Position numbers and translations under genes: made by a program. Below, in pieces: positions 1 to 9,309 of a stretch of 64,000 bases of DNA. Where the stretch lies: positions 496,001 to 560,000 of the forward strand of contig JAIWNF010000026.1 of the NCBI GenBank assembly GCA_025093555.1, in the 5' to 3' direction. The notes beneath the pieces are model-generated. The model was not told the DNA's origin. It made no database searches and saw nothing but the letters and a program-made list of their open reading frames with translations. The stretch's first letter is position 1, and the number at the start of each line of letters is the position of its first letter. Source of the stretch: Circinella umbellata (taxonomy: Eukaryota > Mucoromycota > Mucoromycetes > Mucorales > Lichtheimiaceae).

Positions 1-837
1 TTCACAAGGTCGCTTGCATACATGTTGGCTTGTTTGCCCTGTTTTTTCACTTCAAGAAACATAAACTCAAAATTTTTGCTTGAGTACGGTTCAGTGTATA
101 TAACAAAATCTGGAATCAAGGTAAGTTGGTCAATTTCGTGCCTAGAAGGCTTTAAATGGCACGTCATCCTAATTGACATGGTTAGCAACTGAGAATAATA
201 GCGAAACTACTTTTTGACTATTTATAAATATCTATATTATAGGTGAACTTACCAATCGGTTAAGACGTCCATATTCTTAATAATCAAGTGTTTTAAAAAG
301 GGCTTAATTGTCTCAATGATAAATTTTGCTTCTCCTTTTCTGGGATGTTTTTCTTTTTCAGTAAAAAGATCAATGAGATCACGAGCAACTTTCATTGATT
401 GTTTAGCCAAAGTATTACTACTGTTCTTGATATATAGATCATCAATCACTTGTTCTATTGCAATTTTTCGCTGGAAACTGTACTCTGGATTTTTCGGAAA
501 GCAAGAATGATTAGGTCGTCGAGGTATTCGTAATGGTGTTTGGTATTTAGGTCATTGTAAATTAGATGTTGTTGGTGGGCAGATAAACAGGAAATAGGGC
601 ATCTTGTGTATGCGGAAAGTAGGAAGATATATGACAGTGACCTAGTATTAAATAAAAGCAACACAATTAGAAAAAAACAAGTCTAGTGAATTATAAATGT
701 CACAACTACTTACAGAACGCGTCCGTCTGATAATTGCTTTCTTTCTTTAGCCCCTTTGATACTATCTTGTCTGTATTTATGAAAGATCTTCGTCACGTTT
801 AAGCTGTCAACTTCCCATATGTCCTTCATGCTTCCTT
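1..837 (-). pseudogene. Repeated-family gene, 3' part (left-arm copy, runs off window)
   Basis: Same sequence as the right-arm copy, read on the minus strand. Exons inferred at 714-837, 251-641 and 1-168 (cut by the window edge), with introns 642-713 and 169-250. The 251-641 stretch needs a reading-frame change near its middle, as in the other arm. The last visible exon encodes the beginning of the PDF...FLEVKK segment. The 5' end is interrupted by the chromodomain transposon at 841-2778, so this is one half of a disrupted gene. Confidence 0.65.
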
Positions 838-840
838 CTA

Positions 841-2778
841 GCTAATTAATCAAAAATAAAAAATAAAAGTTTTATTCATAAAATGATTATTTATTTATAA
901 ATACATATTAAAATACTATAAATATATTTTTATTCTTTATATATAATATTCTTCTTTTAAAAATAATCTAATATTATATTTTTTTTGTTAAAATCTATTT
1001 CTTTTACCCATGTATTATCTTTATTGTCAAAGTTTTTCCATTTCACATAGAAAATATATTTTTTATCATCTCCTATTTTAGGGTTTATAATACTTTCTAC
1101 TTCAAATATACTATCTTCTTTATTTAAATCTCTTATTTCATACATACTAATATCTTTTGTACTTCTAGATTTCCTTTTTCTTTTTTTAGTTATATTCTTA
1201 TATTGGGGAAAATCTATGTCATTTTCTAAATTTTTATCTATATTTTCATTTTCTTCATTATTTTTATTAACTATTATTTCAGTATTATTACTTTTATTAA
1301 TATCATTTATATCTAATTTTAGTAAATCTTTTTGTAAATTATTTAATCTTTTTAATTTATCTAATTGCTCAATTTCATTAGTATATACAATATCAATTAA
1401 TCTTTTTTCATTTGGAAATTCAAAGTTTTCGTTAATCCATAATTTATGATGTTCTTGTATTATTATATTAAATTTTTCACTAAATTTTTGTATATTTTTT
1501 AATAGAAATGCAACTTTTAATTGTAAATTAACATATTTTATATCATCTGCTTTTAACATTGAATTATTATTACTAAATCTTTTATATTTATGATGCAATT
1601 CTGAAAACTGATTTTCAATAATTGATCTAAATGAACCAAAAAAATTATTATAGTGCTCTTCCTGTTTATTTAAATGTATTCCACTTTCTTTTCTAATTGG
1701 GTAAAAAAAGTTATCATCTGATATTTTAATATTTTTTTCTTTACAAAAGTTTTCTAATTGTTTAATAAATAATGTATATCCTCCATCTATAGCCATACAA
1801 TCTTGTTTATTTATATCATTATATAATTTCATATTTAGAAACATTCCACCATCGGAACTTCTACCACATAATTCACTTTCAGATACTTTTATAATCATTT
1901 CATTTATATCACTTAATACTTGGGTTTGTATACCTGATTTTTTTTTTGATTTATAACTCCATTTTTTTTCTATATCAATATCAGGTTTATCATATTCCAA
2001 TGTACTGTCACGTCCATCAAGAATTAATGTTATATTTTTAAAATAAATAGGATTTTTTATTAATGATGATAAAACTCTTATTTTTATATTAGTAAACATA
2101 TTTTTTAAACAATAATTTACAAATGCATTTAATTCTGTATAATTTGTAATCCAAAATTTTTTATATACTGCATAAAAACTAGAATATGGTAAATATTTTT
2201 CAATTTCTTTTGATGTAATACCAGATACAAGATGATATAATATCATTAAACCTTTTTCAATTTCTAAATATGGACCAGGGTATTCCCTATGTGTATATAA
2301 TACACTTAAAAAGAAAAAAACAGATATGTATCCTAATTTATTATATAATTCTTTTTTTATATCATTTATATTTTTAATATTTTTAATTTTAGTATGATGT
2401 TTGTATTTACTATTTATTTTTTTCCAATCTTTTGATAAAAACTGCCATTCATTTAATACTAATTTATTAATTTCTATTTTTAAATCTTTTTTATATTCTT
2501 TAATATCTTCATCATTACTATCAATATATTCTTGCATAATATCATCATCATCATCATTTATATTTGTCATATTAACCATAAAGCATAATTATTTTATTTA
2601 TTTAGAATTATTCAATTTTTAAATTAAAAATATGTAAATATGACAACAATGAAAAAAAAATTATCACCATGACAATTAATACTTTATATTATTTTTATTT
2701 TTTTACTAATATTTTTATCAAATAATAAATCTATTATGTATTAAACCTTTAATTATTAATAAAATTTGTTTAATTCCC
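841..2778 (-). mobile_element. PIF/Harbinger-like chromodomain transposon, left-arm copy
   Basis: A 1.94 kb element flanked by CTA (TAG on the other strand) at 838-840 and 2779-2781. Its ends form imperfect inverted repeats: GCTAATTAATCAAA at one side and GGGAATTAAACAAA at the other. Removing the element and one TAG joins the host codons in frame and reproduces the layout of the uninterrupted relative at 37.5 kb, which is good support for the limits. One transposase gene fills most of it. Confidence 0.75.
957..2579 (-). CDS. DDE transposase with C-terminal chromodomain (left copy)
   Basis: A 540-aa single-exon protein, identical to the right-arm copy. Predicted to cut and rejoin the ends of its element in the nucleus. 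The catalytic core is of DDE_Tnp_4/IS5 type, seen as ILDGRDS (D about residue 188), AIDGGYTLF (D 265) and SIIENQF (E 322). The last 50 residues have the chromodomain pattern of a YVKW core followed by an NTWV segment. N-terminus is acidic and Asn/Asp-rich; a Lys/Arg stretch before the chromodomain could be a nuclear signal. The frame is intact, so it may be functional. Confidence 0.8.
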   Translation of the reverse strand: MVNMTNINDDDDDIMQEYIDSNDEDIKEYKKDLKIEINKLVLNEWQFLSKDWKKINSKYKHHTKIKNIKNINDIKKELYNKLGYISVFFFLSVLYTHREYPGPYLEIEKGLMILYHLVSGITSKEIEKYLPYSSFYAVYKKFWITNYTELNAFVNYCLKNMFTNIKIRVLSSLIKNPIYFKNITLILDGRDSTLEYDKPDIDIEKKWSYKSKKKSGIQTQVLSDINEMIIKVSESELCGRSSDGGMFLNMKLYNDINKQDCMAIDGGYTLFIKQLENFCKEKNIKISDDNFFYPIRKESGIHLNKQEEHYNNFFGSFRSIIENQFSELHHKYKRFSNNNSMLKADDIKYVNLQLKVAFLLKNIQKFSEKFNIIIQEHHKLWINENFEFPNEKRLIDIVYTNEIEQLDKLKRLNNLQKDLLKLDINDINKSNNTEIIVNKNNEENENIDKNLENDIDFPQYKNITKKRKRKSRSTKDISMYEIRDLNKEDSIFEVESIINPKIGDDKKYIFYVKWKNFDNKDNTWVKEIDFNKKNIILDYF

Positions 2779-3420
2779 CTAATTTGTACGACTTTTTCAA
2801 ATAAACCCAAAGGGCCTTTCGCTCGCACCCTTCCTCCTTGCTTTTCTAAGAACTTTCAACTGAATTTTCTTCACCTAGTTCTCCTTCTTCGCCTTCGCCT
2901 TCGCCTTTTTCGTCTTCTCCTCCTTCACCTTCTCCTTCTCCTTCTACTTCATCTCCTGCTCCTTCTCCTTCTTGCATTTGATCATGTGATCTTTTTGTTC
3001 CTAAGCTATATGCTTGTTGTGGGGCGCTGGAGCTTGAGCCACCTCCACTTTGATTGATGTTTACTGTACCGGATTGATGGATAATTATATGCCCTCCTTG
3101 GCTATTGTTTATTATAGTTGGTATCTCATCTTCACCATTTTTTATATACTTTTTTATTCTCTGTAAAATAAAAACAAAGATGTTATAAAAAAGCAAGAGC
3201 TAAAGCTTTTTTAAGACAATAATTTAAGGTTGAAGCAAAAGTATTACTTACTCTCCACTTAGAAAGCCAGTTGGTTGCTATGACTCTCTGATTGGTATCA
3301 TCTTCATCTTCAGTAGCTTTCAGTTTATTATAAATATTCAATGTGATGTCTCAGGTCTTGGCTTTCAAATCTTCTCTTTCTTCCTCATCAATTGTGTTGT
3401 TAATGTTTTTATACATAATA
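2779..3420 (-). pseudogene. Repeated-family gene, 5' part (left-arm copy)
   Basis: Mirror of 12121-12757. Includes an acidic, Glu/Gly-rich exon (coding frame to 2846) preceded by an intron and an exon ending in NWLSKWR. The frame is closed by TAG at 2846-2848 where the related copy at 37.5 kb has TGG, so the acidic open frame (up to 3196) is a broken exon and not a gene of its own. An in-frame TGA also lies in the upstream exon. Confidence 0.6.
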
Positions 3421-3754
3421 TAAATTTATAATTAAATTTATACTCAATGGAACCAATTTTAAATAACTATTATTGTTTAAATCCCTGGTAGAAATGGTAT
3501 ACCATTTCCAATAAATTTATTAAGAATTTGCTGATAAACCAATGGTTTATCTATAAGAGAATTAATCTTTATTAATTAAATAAGGTGTATCCTGACTTAA
3601 ACCGTCATTTGTCCAAAATTGAGATATTTTCAAATACCGCCGGGTAATAATATTGCCACCAATGAGACTGTCTTAATATGGACAAGCCTAGAAATTTATT
3701 ATTATAATAAAAAATAAAAGAAATAAAAAGAGATAGAAAAAGAATGAATGAGAG

Positions 3755-3775
3755 AGAGAGAGAGAGAGAGAGAGA
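3755..3775. repeat. (GA)n microsatellite after transposase stop
   Basis: Uninterrupted GA dinucleotides directly downstream of the transposase stop codon. Mirrored as (TC)n at about 11760-11786 in the other arm. An ordinary simple repeat in the element's 3' untranslated part. Confidence 0.8.
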
Positions 3776-3776
3776 T

Positions 3777-5459
3777 CTAATCATTTTTGCCAATTCTACG
3801 ATGAGAACGGTATCTTCGTGATGTAAATTTTTCAACAAGTTTAAATGCTTCGGTTACATTATTCATATCATTATATGCATTAATGTAGCGCCAGCAGCGG
3901 TTGTAATAGCGGCAGATCTCGAGAGGTGGGGAGTTCGGAGGGGATACTTGATCAAGAAATCCGTTTAAATTATCGCTTAAAGCTTTGTATGTATAACTGC
4001 ATTCTTTTCTGGCAATGCGCTTAGCAGATCCCCAATACCTTTCAATCCAATTTGTTTCACAATGGTATTTTGGATAAAGTGCAAATAAGTGACCAGCTTT
4101 ATTTACCGCTTCATGCAATGCAGTCTTTTGAGCAACAAAATCAGGTTGAGCAGCAAGCATATGGTATGGGCAACAGGTGTGGTCAGAATTAGCTTGTTCG
4201 CCACAGTTGGTTTTCCAATGCTTCTTTTTTGCTTCAAATTCCTCCCATCGTCCAAGACAACGCTCTTCCAAGATTGTTTTTAATCCTTTCAATTTCCATA
4301 TACGTTCCTCTTTTAAACCTTTTTTTGTTTGTCTTTTGTTAACTTCTAAGGTATAAAAGTTTTGGATATGCTGTTCTCCATCACTACCGATATATTTGCC
4401 AGGTAAAATCACACGTTCGTCAACAGACTTGAGAATTTTATCTTTCAAACCAAAGCGACTTGCAATTTTGGCACTAGGTGCATAAGCATTGTGGTTGCTT
4501 GATTGATCAAAGAGAAAGTGTGCTTGACAGCCAGGATGGAGCTTCTCAAATAGCGGAATAGCATCATCTTTTAGCTGTTTCACCATATCTTTTGAAGTCC
4601 AATAACCATCACGGTTGGTACCGGCATGAAAAAATGTGCGTGATTTCCACCCCTGGATATGCATTGTGCCATGACATGGGCATTGAAACTCACTCACCAT
4701 GATTGAACCACCAGGAGTTTTTTTTCGAATGGGATTTTCTCCGTCAGAGAGCCAGAGATTGGTTTTGCAATCATTAGAATAAAAGGTAGATTCATCATGC
4801 ATGACCATGACAATCTTCTTTTGCCCTTCTAATAAGTTAGGCTGCGAAACCTTACTGACATCATCTTCATCATAAGTTTCCATAAAATGGCTATACTCAA
4901 CCATTTTAGCAGCCCATTCTTGCCGATATCTTACAACATCATCGCGTTCATGTCCATCGAAATAAATTCCTTTATTAGCACGGTAAGTATAGCCCCATTC
5001 CTTTAAATAATTATGAAGTACAGATGAAGAAATATGACCAGGAAGAGCACATCGATCAGGGACAACGATATCGTTTATATATTTAAGCAACTCTGGCATG
5101 CTTCTTTTTTCTGGTTTGGTGTTTTTCAACCATTGAATTGCTGATGTTTTAACATCTTCATCACTTAAGAGCGAAAGGCGTTTTATATGTTTTCCCTGCT
5201 GATGAGGTGAAATTTTACCAAAACGCAGATATTCTTTGGCATAGGATCTAATTGCCCTAGCACGATAATGCTCAGAGGGAATAATCCATGCAGTTGTAGC
5301 TGCTACTTGAGACGCTTCTACTGCTCCTTTGCCTCCAATAATTTCTTTAAAATATGCATGAACACCAATATGCTTTCTCAGTTCGTAGTCATGCATAGCT
5401 CGTTCACCATCTTCTTTTGCGTTCATAATTGGTGAAACAATTGGGGTCAATTTGTCATA
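3777..5459 (-). pseudogene. Tc1/mariner-like transposase, C-terminal fragment
   Basis: About 560 residues carrying the whole catalytic region (HDEST, LFDQSSNH and NWIERYWGSAKR blocks) but cut from its N-terminal part by the nested element at 5460-7772. An internal Met gives an open frame ending at 5450, yet nothing suggests a promoter there. Differs from the intact right-arm protein by two substitutions, Met for Val in YSHF-ETYDEDD and Pro for Leu near the junction. Confidence 0.85.
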
Positions 5460-5545
5460 GGGGACAAGTCGGAATTGACTTGATTATGTTATTATCTATT
5501 AATAAAATAAACTCAATAAAAATTGAAAAAACAATGTGATAGAAA

Positions 5546-7045
5546 ATGGATATTGATAATATAAATATCGAATTTAAAAATAAATTAAATGATGAAGTTA
5601 ATAAATTAATAATTAATAATTGGACCTTTTTAAAAGATCCTTGGCCTGAAATGAAAAATAGATTTAATCATCGTACGAAAATAAAAGATATAAAAAATAA
5701 TGAAATTATGAAAGATATAAAAAATGAATTATTAGAAAAATTAGGATATATTCCTGTTTATTATTCTTTAACTAAATTATATACTAACAGAGAATATCCA
5801 GGTCCTTATCGCGAAATAGAAAAAGGGTTAATTTTGTTATATCATATAGTATCTGGTAGATCAGGACCTGAGATGGTAAATATAATTCCATATACATCGT
5901 TTTATGATTTATATAAAGATTTTTGGATAAATAATTATAATAATATTAATAAACAAGTAAAAATTGATTTAGAAAATTTATTTTCAAATATAAAAATTAG
6001 AGTTCTAGCAGCAAATGCATATAATCCAAATGGTTTTGAAAATGTAACTTTATACATTGATGGCCATGATAGTAAAGTAAAATATTATAGCCCAAATGAA
6101 AGTTCAAGCGGATTATACTCATATAAATTAAAAGGTCCAGGATTGAGAACTCAAATTGTAGTAGATATAAATAAAAGTATATTATATATTTCTAATAGTG
6201 AAAAATGTGCAAAAGGTAATGATGGAACAATGTTTCTTAATATGAAACTATACAAAAATATAAATAAATTAGATTGTATTGCAATGGATGGAGGATATAA
6301 TTTATTTGTTGAAAAATTTATAGAAAATGCAAATGAATATGGTTATGATTTTTGTTATAATAATTTTGTTTATCCAATTAGAAAAGAAGTTAATAAAAAT
6401 TTAACTGTTAATGAATTAAATTATAATAATAAATTTGGCTCATTTAGATCTGAAATTGAAAGTCAATTTTCTATATTAGCATCAAAATTTAATAGATTTA
6501 ATAATAATAAGGCAGCATTACAAATGTCTGATAAGAAATATTATAACCTTCAATTCCGTGTTTCGTGCTTATTAAAAAATATTCATAACTTTTGTGAAAA
6601 TTATGATATAGAAATTCTACCTCATCATATGGCATGGTATGGTGATAGGTTTGAATTTCCTACAAAAATAAATAAAATTAATTTAGTTTTTAGTAATGAA
6701 CAAAAAGTAAATAAGCAATATAATGAGATGAGAGAATTACAAGCTAAAATTTTAAATTTAAATATAGAAGATATTGAAAAAAATACAGAGGATAATACGG
6801 ATAATAATGAAATTTTAATAGATAATTCTCCTAAAAAAAGGAAACATAATCAACAAAAAAGTAATAGTAATGATAATATATTTCAGGTAGAAAAAATAAT
6901 AGACCATATGGTTGATAATAATAATAAACTAATATTTTATGTAAAATGGGTTGGTTATAGCAATGATGAAAATAGCTGGGTTAAACAAAATAATTTTAAT
7001 ACAAAAGATATTATTAATGATTATATGAAAGAGAAAAATCTTTAA
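5546..7045 (+). CDS. DDE transposase with C-terminal chromodomain (499 aa)
   Basis: Paralogue of the 540-aa transposase in the arms, sharing the LYT-REYPGPY-EIEKGL block and order of motifs. Catalytic residues appear as YIDGHDS (D about 172), AMDGGYNLF (D 248) and SEIESQF (E 305), with D-D and D-E spacing within a residue of the other protein. The chromodomain occupies roughly residues 445-495 (FYVKWVGYSNDENSW). Codon use is extremely AT-rich. The frame is intact, and because only one palindrome arm has it, this is probably the youngest insertion in the window. Confidence 0.82.
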   Translation: MDIDNINIEFKNKLNDEVNKLIINNWTFLKDPWPEMKNRFNHRTKIKDIKNNEIMKDIKNELLEKLGYIPVYYSLTKLYTNREYPGPYREIEKGLILLYHIVSGRSGPEMVNIIPYTSFYDLYKDFWINNYNNINKQVKIDLENLFSNIKIRVLAANAYNPNGFENVTLYIDGHDSKVKYYSPNESSSGLYSYKLKGPGLRTQIVVDINKSILYISNSEKCAKGNDGTMFLNMKLYKNINKLDCIAMDGGYNLFVEKFIENANEYGYDFCYNNFVYPIRKEVNKNLTVNELNYNNKFGSFRSEIESQFSILASKFNRFNNNKAALQMSDKKYYNLQFRVSCLLKNIHNFCENYDIEILPHHMAWYGDRFEFPTKINKINLVFSNEQKVNKQYNEMRELQAKILNLNIEDIEKNTEDNTDNNEILIDNSPKKRKHNQQKSNSNDNIFQVEKIIDHMVDNNNKLIFYVKWVGYSNDENSWVKQNNFNTKDIINDYMKEKNL

Positions 7046-7132
7046 ATAAAAAAAGACATACTGTACCCTATATATTTAAGGAGGATAATTCCTCTTTTTT
7101 TTTGTATATATAATAAATTACATCTGTACAAT

Positions 7133-7642
7133 TCATTGCATTATCTTATTGATAACATCAGTAAAATTGAGTATTCCATCACTACATATATATATAGGTT
7201 TCATTTTTCTTTTTTTTCTTTTTTTTATATCTTTTTTAAAACAAATTTTATTATTAATAACACAAGGAAGTTTCTTTTTTTGTTCCTTTTTTGTTCTTTT
7301 TTTTGGTATATGTTTTTTACTATGGGTTGAACATAAATAATCAGGTTTTCCATCTAAAATATTGGTCCTGATTTTCTTATGACATATATAACCCTCTTTC
7401 TTCCCTCTTTTATGTACATAAGTACATACATTAGAACTAGAATTAAGATGCCAGAAATGTGTTGTATTTGTCTTTTCTATTTTTTCCTTGATAATGGTTC
7501 CCATCATTTTTTGCTTTTTTTCTTTTGTTTTACATAAGACTTCATCTTCAAAGTATTTTTCCATAACCTCATTCATAATGTCTCTAATTGAACGGACCAT
7601 AGTTTTTTTGCATATAAGAATTTCTTTATTATGAATAACCAT
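7133..7642 (-). CDS. Small basic Cys/His protein of the nested transposon
   Basis: 169 residues, convergent with the transposase and lying wholly inside the same terminal repeats. The middle has a CTYVHKRGKKEG-YICHKK ... YLCSTHSK arrangement (C-x(n)-RG-x3-G-x2-C ... C-x2-H) that looks metal-binding, followed by a very Lys-rich tail likely to bind nucleic acid. The same spacing is familiar to me from small proteins of large eukaryotic DNA viruses, but that is recollection and not shown here. Could be an accessory transposition factor or passenger gene; function unknown. Confidence 0.6.
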   Translation of the reverse strand: MVIHNKEILICKKTMVRSIRDIMNEVMEKYFEDEVLCKTKEKKQKMMGTIIKEKIEKTNTTHFWHLNSSSNVCTYVHKRGKKEGYICHKKIRTNILDGKPDYLCSTHSKKHIPKKRTKKEQKKKLPCVINNKICFKKDIKKRKKRKMKPIYICSDGILNFTDVINKIMQ

Positions 7643-7763
7643 ATTGTTTTATTGATATTATACTTTTATAATATAAAAAAAATTCAATTTTGTTTTTTCG
7701 ATTTTTAAAAATCATCCGATAATTAGAAATCTACCTATTTCAATCTATATAGGACTAATCCGA

Positions 7764-8198
7764 TTAGTCCTCATATGCCTCTTTTATTGTCATGGAATAT
7801 GAAAAATCTTCCAAGACTTCCTCCTCAAAACTGGTCAGCTGGTGCTGTTGGTTATTAACAGAGGATAGTGCTAGTACTGGTGAGAAAAATGCGGTGATTT
7901 CCATGCTGCCTTTCTTTTTCTCATTTGCTTGCTTTTCACGGTAATACTTGACAGTTCTACTATTTCCCCAGTATTTTCCGCGAGAGCCTGCTTCTAGTTC
8001 TTTATTATATTTGATAGGAATAGGGGACGTGGGTGTAATTTCAACTGATTGCAATTCAGCAAGAACCTCGAAATCGTTTGAATTTTCTTCAGTAACATTG
8101 ACATCCTCCTCAATGTGAGCAACCTTTTGGAAACGATTATATTTCGAGTCTTTTTGTTGTTCTCGTGCGCGTTTCTGTCTTTTATTGAGACCTCCCAT
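7764..8198 (-). pseudogene. Tc1/mariner-like transposase, N-terminal fragment
   Basis: First 141 codons of the 701-aa transposase (start MGGLNKRQKRAREQQ), followed by a few codons read from the nested element before a stop at 7764. Together with 3777-5459 it accounts for the whole transposase, separated by the 2.3 kb insertion. Rich in Lys/Arg at the start, with an acidic segment after it. Confidence 0.85.
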
Positions 8199-8743
8199 AG
8201 TTGTGATAGAATAATAAAAAAGAGTAACTAGTGCAGTAACAAGTAGGAGCTCTAATCAAAAGTAAAGACTTTGTGTAACCATGAGTCATACTCTGTTACA
8301 CAATACGTATCCCTTTGTTCAAAAAATAGGGTTACTTAGTAAAATACCATATTTTGACAAAACTTTGAAGTGACAAATCTCGACGAAAAATGTTTTTTTC
8401 TAGAAACTGATCCGTAACATTTCTTCAGAATACTTCAATTAACATATATTACAGCTCAGAATGTTTATAGCTTCATTTCTGACAATTTTTTGTCAATTCT
8501 TATTCCACCCCATATTTTGACGGTTTAAGTCAGGATACACCTTATAACATAAATTGATAATTGATATGGATCAATTATTTAAATATTTATATAAAAAAAA
8601 ATTGACAATTTTTATATTTTTAGGTCCTGAGCTTAAAATAATATATCTCCAAAATTTTTAAATTTAGAGGTGTATTTAACTATTTATATCAAAGAAATAT
8701 TAAAAAATTGTCAATTTTTATTTTTCAACATAAACAACAACAT

Positions 8744-9108
8744 CAATAACTTGACCACCATCAGTCAATTATAGATAATTTAATATAAAAAAAATAAATG
8801 TTAATTAACATTCCAAAGGCTGATACCTTTTCCATTTGAAAAACAAAAATTATTCTAATTTTGTCCAAAATATATATTTTTAAATATTTCTAAATTAATT
8901 ATAACTTAATATTTTTGATATATAGTATCTAGAATTTAATTATTTCCAATAAATATAATTAAATTTATTAATAATTACAATTCTTAAAAAATAATAAAAA
9001 TAATTAATAGTAAGATATTAATATTTATTTTTATATTTTTAGAGATTCTGAATTAAACTACGTAGTAAATGGAGTGTTAATTAACATTTATTCTTTTTAT
9101 AGTGAATT
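8744..9108. repeat. Loop of the palindrome with a small internal inverted repeat
   Basis: The two arms stop matching at 8743 and 9109. The 365 bp between them is very AT-rich and has no open reading frame. It contains a shorter inverted repeat built around TGTTAATTAACA (about 8791-8815 and 9069-9096), itself palindromic, which could be the ends of a small non-autonomous element or an ancestral palindrome seed. Confidence 0.7.
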
Positions 9109-9309
9109 ATGTTGTTGTTTATGTTGAAAAATAAAAATTGACAATTTTTTAATATTTCTTTGATATAAATAGTTAAATACACCTCTAAATTTAAAAATTT
9201 TGGAGATATATTATTTTAAGCTCAGGACCTAAAAATATAAAAATTGTCAATTTTTTTTTATATAAATATTTAAATAATTGATCCATATCAATTATCAATT
9301 TATGTTATA

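Larger units (their letters stand above)
5460..7772 (+). mobile_element. Nested PIF/Harbinger-like chromodomain element (left arm only)
   Basis: A 2313 bp element within the left Tc1-like transposase, flanked by ATA direct repeats at 5457-5459 and 7773-7775. The uninterrupted right-arm transposase shows the empty site exactly. Terminal inverted repeats align without gaps as GGGGACAAGTCGGAATTG and GAGGACTAATCGGATTAG (13 of 18). The right end also contains a nearly perfect palindrome, GGACTAATC-C-GATTAGTCC (7752-7770). Two convergent genes: a chromodomain transposase (+) and a small Cys/His protein (-). Confidence 0.85.
3583..8542 (-). mobile_element. Tc1/mariner-like transposon, left copy, split by nested element
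   Basis: Flanked by TA at 3581-3582 and 8543-8544. Terminal inverted repeats begin AGGTGTATCCTGACTTAAAC and are shared with the right-arm copy (9310-11953) and with the decayed copy at 16195-18005. The element is 4.96 kb here because 2316 bp of later insertion (5460-7772 plus a 3 bp duplication) breaks the transposase after its first 145 codons. Without it the length would be 2644 bp, the same as the right copy. Confidence 0.85.
1..8743 (-). repeat. Left arm of giant inverted duplication
   Basis: Reverse complement of 9109-15536. Corresponding positions sum to 17852 near the loop, to 15536 between about 2.85 and 5.46 kb, and to 15537 below 2.58 kb. The first step (2316 bp) is a transposon present only in this arm. 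The second is a single base in an A/T homopolymer near 2651 (9 here, 10 in the other arm). Otherwise every open reading frame in one arm has a mirror copy in the other, and only a couple of amino-acid differences are seen in the Tc1-like transposase (for example Met versus Val in the YSHF-ETYDEDD stretch). The arm continues past the start of the window, so its true length is unknown. Confidence 0.95.

Noticed and set aside
3605..3838. 77-aa frame (and mirror at 11698-11931) with SLSLSLS run
   Set aside because: It is the (GA)n/(TC)n repeat read in another frame over the transposase end.
5455..7775. 5 bp target duplication (TCATA) for the nested element
   Set aside because: TCATA is the maximal overlap of flanks and empty site, but taking ATA as the duplication lets the 18 bp ends align with no gaps (GGGGAC.. 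and GAGGAC..), and the sister element also has a 3 bp duplication (TAG).
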